From Kryptolebias marmoratus (lineage: Eukaryota; Chordata; Actinopteri; Cyprinodontiformes; Rivulidae), in contig NC_051443.1 of the NCBI RefSeq assembly GCF_001649575.2, positions 21,343,427 to 21,407,426 on the forward strand: DNA of 64,000 nt, written 5' to 3'. Numbering within the stretch: the first letter of the stretch is position 1; each line of letters begins with the position of its first letter. Position numbers and translations under genes: made by a program. The notes below the pieces were generated by a model. The model was not told where the DNA came from. It worked only from the letters and a program-made list of their open reading frames with translations, and made no database searches. Below, one piece after another: positions 35,301-46,695 of the stretch.

Positions 35301-35633
35301 ACACACTTACATGAAGAGCGTTTTGTGCAGACAGAGAAAATGGGGTTTGTGTGTTTTCACATTTAGAGTATTACATATGTTTATTTATACACAATAACTC
35401 AATTTTCTTTATAAAAAATCAGATTTGGAAGATAAACTTACATACATTTTTTTTTTGACACAACGATCCCAATTTTAAGTTGCACAACTATGTAAAAAAA
35501 AAAAAAACCTCTCCAAAATGTGAAATATCACATTCTTCATTTTTTTCTGTAAACTTTGCAGCTTTTCAGCAACGTTAACTCACTTTTTTACAAATGCGTC
35601 TAAATATATTCTCATAACCATTGTGGGTATTAT

Positions 35634-35654
35634 GTGAACACACACACACACACA
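35634..35654. repeat. (CA)n microsatellite
   Basis: CA run about 90 bp left of the alternating GT/GC tract. It explains the His-Thr run of the + frame. Confidence 0.85.
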
Positions 35655-35742
35655 GACAAAAAGGCCCTCTTGACCGTGTATTTACCCGAGCGAAGCATCT
35701 TCCTTCAACAAGACAAATATTTGGTCCAGAGCGTTCACTACT

Positions 35743-35766
35743 TGTGCGCGCGCGTGTGTGTGTGCA
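35743..35766. other. Alternating pyrimidine-purine tract (Z-DNA type)
   Basis: Twenty-four bases of strict T/C-G/A alternation, with a central (CG) run inside TG repeats, the classic sequence type favouring left-handed DNA. It lies about 100 bp upstream of the CCAAT/G4 block. Confidence 0.8.
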
Positions 35767-35849
35767 GTTTTTCCAGGGGAAGCCAAATGGAGAAGAGTGA
35801 TAGGCTGACGTACAGTGAAGTTCATCAAAGTCAAGGCATGAAAAGACAG

Positions 35850-36160
35850 TCATTTTTCATTGGCTGAGGGGTCCCGCACACCTGCAACCTGCAGCGCCGA
35901 GCCCACCTGAGAGAGGGAGGTGGGATGGGGATTGGGGGGTGCACCTCTCTGTCACAGAAAGACTGTGACAGAGGAGGAGTAAGAGTCGCCAGGAGAAACC
36001 ACAAGCACGAGGTAGAGAGAGCGCGGGTGATACTGGTGGTTGGGACAGTTTGAACGACAGCGTTCTCCCTTTTACATTTCACACCCGGACGCTCCTCGCA
36101 CCGCCGGGAGGAGGAGGCATTGTGGAGGTGTGGAGGAAGTGTGTGTGTGTGTTGTGTGGA
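35850..36160. promoter_or_regulatory. Promoter-like GC-rich block, no TATA
   Basis: A local composition island with inverted CCAAT (ATTGG, 35859-35863), CACCTG motifs, a four-run G-quadruplex motif on the + strand (35915-35939: GGG, GGG, GGGG, GGGGGG) and CpG-containing segments (GAGAGCGCGGG, CACCCGGACGC, CACCGCCGGGAGG). CAGAAAGACTGTG and its neighbours form small dyads. No TATA box or convincing first exon follows on either strand; the open frames 35831-36082 (-) and 36050-36400 (+) are unrecognised. It could be a TATA-less promoter, a noncoding-RNA start or an enhancer. Confidence 0.35.
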
Positions 36161-36169
36161 CTGTTTGGC

Positions 36170-37685
36170 TCAAGGGAAAAAGATGGGAAGATACATTCTG
36201 AAGATGTTATTATTATACGTTTACCTTGTTTTGGTCTCACAGGGAGACTAAAAAAGAAAAAACACGCAAATACATACCTACATACATATAAACCTGTTTA
36301 CCTTCCCTCTGCTTATTGTCCACTATTAGGGTTCAAAACAGAGCAGATCGGTTATTATGTTGAGGGAATGATACTTTATTATTCAAAAATATTACCTTGA
36401 TTAAAGCAGTTCTGTTATCTTTGATTACCTGGTTTCATAGTTTAAATTGTGAGTGTTACTGTTGTATCACACGCAGTGATGGACAATGTTGGACTAGATT
36501 GCTGTAACAAAGTTAACTCATAAGATTTGGGAACTTTAAGAAAGAAGCACAGTCACTTAGGTTTAGTAAAACCTATTTAATATAAAGTCAACTGTAAATC
36601 TGTTACCTAAACTGACTGATGAACACATTATAGATGTGTGTGCTCCAAGATGGCAACTCATCCATTCAAATGAAGGTAAGTGAAGGGGTTTAGATTTTCT
36701 TTGGCCTTTTTTAGCCTTTTTTTATGGATGGAGACTTCCATATTAATTTTCATTGACAAAATTTCACACTGTGTAATTATTGTTCATTTTAGAGAAAAGT
36801 TTTTGTCGTGAAAAGAAATTGTAAGAAAATTTTGGAATTGGTGGACTGTGATCATTCAGTGTGACTGGGTCACTGACTGCTGAATCAGCACTCTCATGGC
36901 AAAAATAACTAACTACAGTTTTTAAACAGAAATCTTCTGGGAAAGTCTTGCAGTGTGACTGCTGCTGTGACCAATGTCTTTTCCCCAGGCATTAGCCAGC
37001 TACATGTTTTTTTTTTCTTCGTACTCCTGTTTTGTTTAGTATCCAAATATAATAATGGGAAAGTCAAAGTCAGAGTTTAATTTTCCTTTTTTTGTTGGAC
37101 CTATATATTTCTTGAACCTTTGTGATATACTCAATTCAAAAGTCGTACAGTCGAGCATCTATTAAATCCTGAGACATGGGTTACTATCAAGATTTTAGAA
37201 TTTCAAGCTTGCACAGTCTGGCATGTACCAGTCATTTATGACAGCCAAAAATGACACAATGGGAGTCTGGTGTAAACAATCAGTGATCCTCAACAATTCA
37301 AGTCTCAACTCAGAGTTTAAGTTTTTGTTAACTTTTTTGTTTGGGAAATGTGTGAAGTACATGATTTCCTTGTGGTGAGAGGAATTAGTAGCAACAGGTT
37401 CTCAAATGTGCAGGACTACCTTAAAACAAGATTGTTTTGATTTTAAACTTCATATTCACAGATCTTAGCAGTTTTGGTAAGCTCAGACAACAAAAACAAC
37501 AACAACAAAATCCACAAGTTACAAGATTATAAAACTCTTTAATCATCTGCTTTAAATATGGTTATTTGTGCAATTTTTTTCTTTCTTTTTAATTATTAGT
37601 TGTTTTAATGGTAAATGTTTATTTTGCTCTTAAACCACAGTAGGTAAAACAGTGAAAGACAAGCATTACTTCAGTTTGTTGACGG
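36170..37685. other. AT-rich intergenic sequence
   Basis: Filler. A consensus-like splice donor AAGGTAAGTG occurs at 36674-36683, but no matching acceptor or frame is evident. AAC repeats lie at 37490-37510. Confidence 0.45.
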
Positions 37686-37860
37686 TGGGGTGTCACCTGC
37701 AGCACATTGAGGTCATCACAACCGTGTGATGTCCATCGCGCCTGTCAACACACGTTTGATTGTACACACTCCTTATTGTTGCCCCCGGCAATAGAAACCC
37801 CATGCCTGTCCGCTGTACTACACGCTGTACTGGACCCATCACTCAACCACTGTCACACAA
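37686..37860. promoter_or_regulatory. Candidate CNE
   Basis: Non-repetitive with GTCACCTGCAGC (E-box), GAGGTCATCACAACCG (nuclear-receptor half-site), CCATCGCGCCTGTCAAC and ACACTCCTTATTGTTGCCCC. It runs directly into CA repeats. Confidence 0.35.
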
Positions 37861-38120
37861 TAAAAAAAACACACACGCACACACACTTACAGAAACACAC
37901 ACACATGCAGGTAAAGTCACATACAAATAGACTGAAAGTGGCAAAAACACAAACTCAAAAACACACATGGTCCAGTAGACACACACGCATCACTTACACA
38001 CTGTGTCCTGCTGCTTTGGTTCCAAGCATCCAGACTCTCACTCACTCACAACAGACGACTTACGCTGGAAATGAAGCTAATCCATCACCTGAAACACAAA
38101 CACACACGCACGGCAGGCAT
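37861..38120. repeat. CA-rich simple-sequence region
   Basis: Interrupted CA tracts throughout. The 192-codon + frame 37707-38285 is largely a His/Thr-rich translation of these and is not a gene. Confidence 0.85.
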
Positions 38121-38289
38121 CGTCACCTTCACAGCTCAACTATTATCATTCTGACATCCATGCCTGCTGGATACTGTAGTCGCTGTGATAAATTCATAAA
38201 TGCATGTGTGTACACATCCAAGCATGTGTGGGAATGCATGCACAAACACAGCATTCAAGATAAAAAAAGAAAACTCTTTTTTTAATATA

Positions 38290-38432
38290 TATTTTTTTAT
38301 TTATTAACTTGACAGAAGTTCATAGCACACAAATATTTTAATTTATTAGTCACAAATGTCTTATGAGTTTGCAGATTACAAAATAATGTTTTAGCATAAC
38401 TGTCTATATGATAAAATTAATTCAAATTAATT
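38290..38432 (-). other. AT-rich sequence with minus-strand AATAAA signals
   Basis: AATAAA occurs on the minus strand at 38347-38342 and as overlapping copies at 38305-38296, about 90 and 130 bp past the stop of the exon-like frame to the right. Such hexamers are common in AT-rich DNA, so they are only suggestive. Confidence 0.3.
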
Positions 38433-38677
38433 TTAAATGCTACATTCTGTTGTCCAGTCTATAAACTCATTATGGTAAAAGTTCTTCAAAGTGTAGTTGT
38501 CTTTAGTGTTTAACTTTATACTGAACAACAGGTGTAAAAGATGCTTTTCACTGAGGTTTTTCACTACTGTTACAGATATGCTGGTGATGTTGTCACTTTT
38601 GACTGCGCTTTCTTCTTCTGAGTTGGAACCTTTGAAACTATTGCATATCATTTGAAAAGAAGAAGTAGTTTTCCCTG
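38433..38677 (-). other. Candidate terminal coding exon of unknown gene
   Basis: On the minus strand a good splice acceptor (CTGTGTTTTTTGTGTGTAG) ends at 38678. The frame then runs about 81 codons to a TAA at 38435-38433, and AATAAA signals follow within about 130 bp. The translated segment is varied, not low complexity, with GKTTSSFQ near its start, an acidic SNSEEESAVKSD patch and a hydrophobic, basic C-terminus ending FIDWTTECSI. I recognise no family. The frame also continues upstream of the acceptor to a Met at 38726, so it could be a chance ORF. No upstream exon has been identified. It could instead be a remnant of a transposon gene. Confidence 0.2.
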
Positions 38678-38769
38678 CTACACACAAAAAACACAGGCAA
38701 CTATGACTGATGCAAAACTCAAGCAAAAATTACCCCCCAAAACAACAACAAGAGCACTAAATTCCTCAG

Positions 38770-39115
38770 AGGATCATTGGTGTACTCGTTTGACAAATTC
38801 TGGGCGGCAGCGCTGCAGTCCCGTCCAACATCTTGCTGAAGGCTACTGCATCGTTGTTTCATGGCTCTCTTGTTACTGGGCTGTAAATTCAGCGGATGGC
38901 TCCTGTCTCTGAGTATTGATCCACTCCGTCACCTTGAACCTCAGTATTGACACATGGGGCGACGCTGAGCGGGGAAAAGCGGCAATTTACCGACCCTCAA
39001 TTATGACATTCATAGATGATGTCACAACAGGGGCATGGGGCTTTGAGACTTGCACGCAGTTTGTCGAGGGATTGAATCCATTTGTCTGAGCTGTGTGCAA
39101 AAAGGCACACCCTCG
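38770..39115. promoter_or_regulatory. Strong candidate CNE
   Basis: Non-repetitive, CpG-containing sequence, best at 38905-39095: CCGTCACCTTGAACC, GGGGCGACGCTGAGCGG, GCGGCAATTTACCG, CTCAATTATGACATTC and GATGATGTCACAAC (CRE-like half). It borders CA repeats at 39118-39128. Confidence 0.45.
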
Positions 39116-39128
39116 AACACACACACAC

Positions 39129-39995
39129 CAAGTAAAAACTCTCCACCCTAAACGCCATTTAATGGCACCCAGTGTGCTTGTGTGAGATTTTCATGTATCT
39201 CACCTCTGACAGACGTTCTCTCTGCTGTCCTTTTAGTCCCCAGACAGATGGTTCACTGGACCATGTCATTAGCAGAATACAGTTGACCATTATAATGCCA
39301 TATTCAATATAATATATATAAAGAAAAACAATATGTTCTTCCCTCACAAACATTATCAAGTAAGATAAAACACAATACAAAACATGCTGTATTTATGTTA
39401 TCCATGTGTAAATCTTTAATTTTATGTTGTTTGCATGTAGTTATGACATAACCTTTTTGGATGATTACTTCCATTGATCAAACATGTGACAGAAAAACTC
39501 TTTACCCAGATTTGGATGAAACTGTGTCCACTAAGTGTCATGCTAGTTTGTTCCTGAAAATTAGAGCAAGTTGCAAATGCACACCACTATGCTCAGGAAT
39601 AATGCCTTCTGGAGTTAACTTGTAGAATTTTTAACAACATAATGGCAAAACCAGACTGACTGTACTTGTGCACTCTATAATATATGGATTGGGCCTGCAA
39701 AGGGGACAGGGTTTCAAATAAAGAAAATGCCAAAACCAGTATTTGCTTATAAAGTTGCAAAAGTGTTGACATTTTAAAAAATATGATATTAAATACAAAG
39801 CAATAATTATCAACCCATTAGTCAGAAAATATCTGGCAGTTGTACTAAAAATAACAAGAAAACATATAAAACAATTATGACTTTTGAGCAATATTAGGGT
39901 ATTTAAAGTTGAAAGTACAGTGCTTTTCCCTGGGTCTTCATTTTTCCAAAAACATGAAATGGTTCTTTGAGGACATAATTATGATCTCTCAATAA
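39129..39995. other. AT-rich intergenic sequence
   Basis: Filler. A balanced patch at 39130-39260 may extend the CNE to the left. Minus frames at 39159-39380 and 39631-39891 are AT-derived. Confidence 0.45.
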
Positions 39996-40150
39996 CCCAA
40001 CTATGGATCTTGACCTCCACATGGCGCACGCTGCTATATTGCATTACAAATGGATTTCAAATTGAACCCGTATCAGATGTCACATATCTGATTCAGTAAG
40101 TAGTGGCCAGGGGCCACCCAGCCACCGTTAATACTGTATTCACAATCCAT
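39996..40150. promoter_or_regulatory. Candidate CNE
   Basis: Non-repetitive with CATGGCGCACGCTGC, TATTGCATTACAAATGG, GTGGCCAGGGGCCACCC (a near-perfect dyad GTGGCC/GGCCAC) and CCATTGATGAGATCATG. CA repeats lie nearby at 40239-40257. Confidence 0.4.
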
Positions 40151-40238
40151 TGATGAGATCATGAAAAACTCTCTCTGTGTATTTTTGTGTGTTTACCCTC
40201 CAAAGACTCACCCCGGCATGTGCTGACACTAATAAACG

Positions 40239-40425
40239 CACACACACACACACACACTCACAGACAGAGACAAAGATACTATTCCCCGGGGTCTGAGTGC
40301 TCAGAGTGTTGACCGCTGAGGATGTGGGTCAGAAAAAGACGGCAAAGAGAGAAAGGGGCTCTTTACAGGCCACACAGATGGGCTGCAGTTAAGCAGACAA
40401 GCTAGCACAAACACACACACGCGCA
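40239..40425. other. (CA)n and mixed sequence
   Basis: CA run 40239-40257, a short balanced segment (CCCCGGGGTCTGAGTGCTC), then further CA tract to 40420 (ACACACACACGCGCAC). Confidence 0.6.
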
Positions 40426-40599
40426 CATGCTTTTGGAGGTCAGGGTTCACCTGGAGAAGCTCTGGTCACTTTCCATCCATCAGTTTTATTACTAATGGTG
40501 AAGCAGAAATACAAGACAAGACCCGAGACACAAGCTGATTGTTGACTAGGAAGGAGTGAGATGGAAAGATCAGAATCTGTGTGAAAGTTGTTGTTTTTG

Positions 40600-40600
<1 letters not shown>

Positions 40601-40676
<76 letters not shown>
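40601..40676. repeat. (TTA)n microsatellite, about 25 copies
   Basis: A long, essentially uninterrupted TTA trinucleotide array. The poly-Ile frame on the minus strand is its translation. Confidence 0.97.
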
Positions 40677-40677
<1 letters not shown>

Positions 40678-41280
40678 AAGACACAATAATACTGTAAATA
40701 CATTGTTGTCAGATGTAATTTTTTTTTTTTTTCCAAAATGCAATTTTCAAAACTAAGTTAGCACATTGTAATCATTTACAGTATTTTACAGTCAGTTTCA
40801 CAGTTTTCACTGTACTGTGTTGAACATAGTCATCATAATTTTCTTGGCGAAATTCTGGCAACCACAACAATTGGAAATGTAAAAATACACTAATATGTTT
40901 TATAGTTGCATTGTTTTGTTTTTTTGCTTGATTGTTTTTTTTTTTGTTTGTTTGTTTTGTTTTTGCTTTTATCAACTCTTATTAGATTTACACCATTCCG
41001 GTTGTTTGAAGGTTATGAAAGTTAAACAGATTGGGTGTTTTTTTTTTCTAAAATAATTTACTGTATACAAACAAAAGCTGTGGCAGCTTCCTTCCATCCT
41101 TCTCCACATAGATGACACTCTGACCAGTGCTCGAGGTAAGACACTGACTGCTCATAATTTTACACTAACCCATTAATAGATGAATAAATCTGCAATTGTA
41201 ATTTTTTTGAGGGATCATGTGTAAACTGTAGATTAAGGTCCCTTGGTGTGTATTTTTATGTGTATTTTGTCTGTCTCCCT
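40677..41280. other. AT-rich intergenic sequence
   Basis: T-runs and TTTG repeats (40716-40732, 40913-40970, 41038-41049). No gene. Confidence 0.55.
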
Positions 41281-41500
41281 TTATTTTCCAACATTTTCCC
41301 ATGGGAGAATAGCATCCATTTTGTTCTGTCACTCCCTTTGCTTTTTTTTCCCCTCCCTCTTTGCCTGTCCAATAATGACAGTTTAATTTGCCATCCAATT
41401 ACACCTGAGCGGTATTTAAATGAGCCAATCAGGACTTCTGACAAGATGACTAGTTGCTCCAGTTAGCACTCTGATGCAGAGGTCAATTTACTCTCTGACT
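41281..41500. promoter_or_regulatory. Candidate CNE
   Basis: Contains TTCCCATGGGAGAA (near-palindrome), AATAATGACAGTTTAATTTGCC, CATCCAATTACACCTGAGC (homeodomain core plus E-box) and TATTTAAATGAGCCAATCAGG (octamer-like plus CCAAT). Open frames on both strands are unrecognised. Confidence 0.45.
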
Positions 41501-42355
41501 CACTTAGTGATGCTGTTGGGAGGTTTTATCAACTCTACTCTGTCTGTTCCACTCTTGTAGATTGTTCTCCTTTTAACAAATATTCACACATTTTCTTGTA
41601 ACTTTCATTTTACGTGAACCCAAATTAGACAAAAGAAAATACTGTTGATTAGAAAAGGGGAGGAAGTAAAATGAAATGAACCAAACATCGTACTTTGAGA
41701 TGAAAGAAGAGATAATCAGAGGTTGATCCTAATTCTCTCTTGCCCTGAGTGTAAATGTCTAAGCATCTTATCCTACTCATTTGTATAATGGTAGGCTGTA
41801 ACACTTCTAAGCATTCTTCTCTAAAGGTCTGAAATGTTTTAGCGTGTCTTCAGGTATGTGTAAAATATGTTAATTTACTAATAAATACCTTGTACTGGTG
41901 TAAATGTATTTTAATGTGTTTTCCAAAGGTATTTACTAAATGAATAACTTTTTGGTAGATATTTTCATTGACAGTTTGTGTCTGAGTGCACTCCTTGATT
42001 AAAGAGCCTTTTTAATCCCCTTCCTGCTTTCCCAAGGTTCCCCCCTCCCCATAAGCATAATTCTTAGCTGCACAATAACTGTAACTGTGTTCTTTTTTTA
42101 ATACCAAATGATGGTAAGTAAAAATAACCTGGGTCTAATATCTTCAGATTAAATACATCTTTTAAAGTCTGGCTTTGGCCTGCTGAATCGCTTTAAGCTG
42201 TCCTCACACACACACAAACAGACACAGACACTGTTCATGCATAGGCTCCACTATGCATGTACTTATAATCACAGTGGCATAACCATACTTAAAGATATTA
42301 AATCTAGCTGTAGAAGGCTTTGCAAATTGCACTTAAATACATGACCTGGACTGAG
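41501..42355. other. AT-rich intergenic sequence
   Basis: Filler with a small balanced patch (41990-42060) and CA tract (42205-42216). No gene. Confidence 0.45.
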
Positions 42356-42545
42356 TGTCCTTTTAGCGCCGAGGGGAAAAAAAAGAAATACTCTGCTTGA
42401 TGAGTACGGAGCAACAGCGCAACGCCGAACTCTGCTGTGTGCTGTCAAACAGAGAAGAAAAACGTGTTACAGTAATTGTTCTCCTTAGATCAGGCCAAAA
42501 GCAAGCCATTAATGCTGCTTAAGATGTAGGTATAATTACAAGCAA
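42356..42545. promoter_or_regulatory. Candidate CNE
   Basis: TTTTAGCGCCGAGG, GAGTACGGAGCAACAGCGC, ACGCCGAACTCTGCTG and AAGCCATTAATGCTGC, with several CpGs, surrounded by AT-rich sequence. Confidence 0.4.
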
Positions 42546-44359
42546 AACCAGACACCAGATGTATAATTGTCTGTAATTTCTTGACTACCATTCAGCACAT
42601 TAACATTACAAGATTTAATTTCGAATAAAAAGGGGAAAAAAGCATACATAGATGAATCTAAATTGTGAAATTTCAAATATAAAGAACTTGTATTACCCTC
42701 TTTTAATTTCTTTGGTATAAACAGTCCCATTATGAAGTAATTAAAAACAATTTTTGACCATAATAAAATCATCTGCAAAAATATGCAGTTTAAGCAAAAG
42801 TACAATTTTATTATCAATAAAGTACAAAATATTAAAAAAAACAACTTTTGTTTATTATTCTGAGTTCATCAGGTATACACAGAATAAAAGTTACCAAACA
42901 AGAGTGTGTTACAAGAGTAACTAAAGTTTACAGCTAGATGATATACACAGGTACACAAAAAAGCAAATTAAATTATACATAAAGAAAAAAAATCACAGGG
43001 TTTATTGGAATAGGATGAGGAAAAGTGAGAGAAACATTGAGCAACCACGGCCTTATCTGCAAAGCCATGTGTGGAAATAATCAAGGAGTGTGACACATTT
43101 GTACAGATGGAGTACAGTGTGATTGTTGTTTCTCTAAAACCCTTGGAAACTTTTCAGGGTGCTGTGATGAAGGCACATTTTTAACATCTTCCAATATTGT
43201 CATAACTGAATGGCTACAGTTACAGAAATAAATCTGATTCTGTGAAAATTATAAGAGACTTTGCCTTTTTTCCTTTTTTCTGCTTTGACCATATCATACA
43301 TGCACTGCTTCATTAACTTACACCATAATGGCCTAAAGAATGCATAAACCTAATATAATGTCAGCACAGATTCTTCCTTTATAATTACCTGCATGTGTTT
43401 TAGGAATGTTTATGCTTCTGGCCCCAGGACAGTGACTCTTACTTAATAGTGTGACACACTGATGCAATATTCAGTGTTGGGATGGAAGAATGACATTTGC
43501 TGTTAAAATAATTTACCCACCATGTGTAATAAAAAAGTGTAGACAGAAGAAATGATGCAAATACAGTAAGAACAAAAATATTATAGACATGAGTAAACAG
43601 AAGAAAGAGACAATGGGGAAATCAAATGGTTTATGTTTTATCTGTTTGTTAATTATTTTGCTAGCTAATTTCCTTCTGTATTTAGATCATTGTTTAATAC
43701 TGTTCATCTGAGATTTAAGCTAATAAACAACAGGAAGTTAAATATGAAGAACCACAATAAATTGAGAAAATGAAGGACTGAGGAAAAGATGGTCCACGAG
43801 AGAGCACCAGAAGAAAATAATGTGAATATGTGGATTTTTATTTTATCTGATTTATTTATTTTTATATATTTTTTGGCAGCGGTTCAGTTGTCACTCTGTG
43901 TAAATGATCTGACTCTCATATCAAACTGAAGGTTTAGGACTCAAGTGCATGATCACTGAGGAGAGCAGCACATGCCTAAAGACATCTGAACATCTCTGAG
44001 TCAGAGATGCTCACAGACTCATACACATAGGTGGGGCAAAGCATCCTGGGGGTTTTTCCTAAAAGCGAGAGCTGCCCTGCTGTGCAGCTGACACTATCCT
44101 CCATTAACTCCATCACACAACCATACATGAACATGTCTGAATCTCATTGTTAAAGACACACAGACAGGGGAGGAGAAGGAAGAGACAGGATGGAGGTAAA
44201 AAGTTTAGAGGAAAAGAAGACCTGATAAAAAGGGGGAGGAGAGAATGAAATGTGAGGAAACGGGATTAGAGATTAGAGTGAAAGACAAAACCAAAAAAGA
44301 AAAAAACAACAACAACAAAAAAACCAGACTCTTAAACTGAGATCATCTCATGATGAGAA
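42546..44359. other. AT-rich intergenic sequence
   Basis: Mostly filler. A patch at 43045-43165 contains CCTTATCTGC (GATA-type), 44030-44110 is balanced, and 44150-44300 is strongly purine-biased with AAC repeats at 44306-44320. The minus frame 42536-42844 is AT-derived. Confidence 0.4.
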
Positions 44360-45030
44360 GTGATGGAGCTGTAGCCATTTTGGTCAAACCTTAAAAATAA
44401 CATTGCAAGATGTTATTCTCAGAGTGTGCTGGGAATGACTCTCAGCTGCTACCACATCACATTTTAGCTCAACATCTGTTATAGACATTTTTGTGTTTGC
44501 TAATGAGGATTAGCAATGGTGGCCATCTGGAACTGAATTGACTCAAAAGTTTATCAGTTGTAAATGTACATTGACGGTTCATGAGACATGTTGCTAACAG
44601 ACAAACAACACTGACACCAACAGTTAAGGCTAAAGTTTTAAGCAAAGATCTTGTGCAGTGAGTAGGACTTGAAGTATATGTCGTGAATAGTTCTCAGTTA
44701 GCGTCATACCAAATTTTAGCAAATTATCTGCAAAACTGAGTTAAATCCATTTTTGTGTTTTCTAAGGTCAGTTGGCTGTGGCAGCCATCTTGAATTAGTT
44801 TGGCTCCAAAAGTGAATCAGTTGTAGAGGTACATCCAGTGATTAAATATTGATTTCTATTCTTAAAATTGGTTCATTGGTCAAATGGCATATTTTTGCTA
44901 ACAGACAAACAGAGTTAACTCCAAATAGTTAATGGTATAATTTGAATCAAAGATTTTGTGGGATGTATGAGTGCTCAGAATATGCTTTGGGGATCAGTCT
45001 CAGCTACTACCGCACCAAAGAGGTTTGAAG
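44360..45030 (-). repeat. Interspersed repeat, copy B (about 2.5 tandem units, minus)
   Basis: Reverse-complement matches to copies A and C include AGCCATCTTGAATTAG, CTCCAAAAGTGAATCAGTTG and TGACTCTCAGCTGCTACCAC. Anchor motifs recur: CAGTTGTA at 44556 and 44818; TCTCAGCTGCTACC-like at 44440, about 44691 and about 44999. Units are therefore roughly 255-305 bp. The right end seen in A and C is missing here. No coding capacity. Confidence 0.75.
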
Positions 45031-45229
45031 AATCAAGGGAAATTACGAAAACAAGAAACCTGATCATGGAAAAGAATAGAAGAAAAGTTATGACATAGTA
45101 TACAGGATATAAAATCTTTCTAAATCGTAAGCAAACATGACCAAGTGTTCCAAATGTTCCTTTCTTTGTGTTCCATCTGTATCTGTGTGAACAAAATGAG
45201 CTTCAGCAGCTCAGTTAGTTAGTTGGTTA
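45031..45229. other. Sequence between repeat copy B and the 45.2 kb block
   Basis: AT-rich. AGTTAGTTAGTTGGTTAGTT forms a short GTTA-type simple repeat near 45214-45234. Confidence 0.4.
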
Positions 45230-45395
45230 GTTAGCAGGGGAATCAGTGTGTACTTAGGCCCCAATTATCCACTAAATCTGCCTCTGTCTCTAAATGAGAT
45301 TATTGCCACACACAGAAGCTGAGTCTCCCATTGGGTTCCATTAACTTTGATTACTCCTCATTATTTACTTACAGCTCTGCCTCTGTTATTGCTTT
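45230..45395. promoter_or_regulatory. Candidate CNE between two inverted repeat copies
   Basis: GCCCCAATTATCCAC, AAATGAGATTATTGCC, CCCATTGGGTTCCATTAAC and GATTACTCCTCATTA in non-repetitive context. Flanked on both sides by copies of the same interspersed repeat in opposite orientation. Confidence 0.35.
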
Positions 45396-45979
45396 CATTC
45401 ACACACACATACAGAAAAAAACAATGAGGGTAATGTGAACAGAGAGCTGCACGCACAGAATTTTATGTAAACACATATAAAGACAGAGAAAGATGCAATT
45501 ACTGTGAGTGCAAAAATAAAACAAAAAGATTGTGGGAATGAACTTTGTGAGAAAAATGATACAAGCAAATGGGAATATGTGTAAAATAAAGATGAGTAAA
45601 AAAAATGAGTAAAAAGGTGTGTTTTAGAAGTAAAAGAAGGGAGGGACCTAAAACAAATAAAGAGTGAAAAAAGTATTTTCTTTTGTTTCACACATCCTGT
45701 TTATGCAGTTTTTAAGCAAGGAAAGGACAATAGAAACTGCCAGAGAAAAAATAAAATAAATAAATATATAAATTAAATAAAGATTTAGGAAAAAGAGCAA
45801 CGAAGAAGTAGAGTAATTGTGAAAGAAAAAGAAAATAGAGAGAAGGGTGAAAAAATGTGACACAATATGATCAGGCAATTGAAAATCAATGTCTCCCAAT
45901 ACATGGAGGAAAAAAATGTAAGAAAAAACAAACAAATATTAACAAAATATCTGATGAACAAATGGACAGATTGTCAAGG
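45396..45979. other. A-rich low-complexity sequence
   Basis: Strongly A-biased + strand (AAAATAAAATAAATAAATA at about 45750). The Phe/Leu-rich minus-strand frames 45395-45691 and 45648-45935 result from this bias and are not genes. Confidence 0.65.
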
Positions 45980-46560
45980 AATTCCTAGAAACTATTTATC
46001 TAATGTACCTCTACAACAAACTAACTTTTGGGAATATAAAAATGACTTTAACTCAGCCAGTTTTACAGATATTGAGCTAAAATCTGGTGTGGTTGTAGCT
46101 GAGAGTCATTACCAACAGGTCTAAATTTAAAACTGCAGCATTAACATTTGATGTCAGTCCTGTTTGTATGGAACCAAAATGACACATGAACCACTGGATA
46201 GATTTTAATGAAACTCTCAGAAACTAATTATTGAATACATCTACAACTGATTAACTTTTAGAGCCAACCCAATTCAAGATGGCAACCACAGCTAATGAAC
46301 TTTAGCAAACAGTTGTGTTGAGTATACCTCAGTCAGTTTTATAGATCTTAAGCTAAAATTGGATGTGGTAGAAACTGACAGTCATCCTTGACACAGAGCT
46401 AACACATATTTTGAGATCTAAGATTGCCCATAACATAATTTATAAGCTTTGAACCAAATATTAACTATGTTGCTTTTTTATCATTAGTCTAAAACTCTGA
46501 CAGTAAAAGGCAGTGGGTGATATGCATTCCTTCAAGGAACGCGAGGCTTTTAATTGTGGA
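45980..46560 (+). repeat. Interspersed repeat, copy C (about 2 tandem units, plus)
   Basis: CTACAACAAACTAACTTTTGG (46011 on) and CTACAACTGATTAACTTTTA (46241 on) are the same point in two consecutive units 230 bp apart, the first carrying an internal deletion. CAATTCAAGATGGCAACCAC and TACAGATATTGAGCTAAAAT match copy A. The right end, GTGGGTGATATGCATTCC to about 46550, matches the right end of copy A, so 46550 is probably the true element end. Confidence 0.75.
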
Positions 46561-46676
46561 CCCTATTCATTTTTTCTTGGGCGCCTGAAAGCATAGAAAA
46601 AACAACAATCTTTACAGATCCTGCATATTTTTTAACAGTAACTCTGAAATAAAAGATCATGATATGGAATACATAT

Positions 46677-46695
46677 ATATCATCATCATCATCAC
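46677..46695. repeat. (ATC)n short microsatellite
   Basis: About five CAT copies following ATATAT. Confidence 0.85.

Noticed and set aside
36674..36683. Exon ending at a consensus-like donor AAGGTAAGTG
   Set aside because: The only nearby start codon gives seven residues before a stop, and no acceptor partner is evident; such donors occur by chance.
37707..38285. The longest + open frame (192 codons) as a gene
   Set aside because: Most of it is His/Thr-rich translation of interrupted CA repeats; no domain, no start context and no splice signals.
40440..40736. Poly-isoleucine minus frame
   Set aside because: It is a direct translation of the (TTA)n microsatellite.
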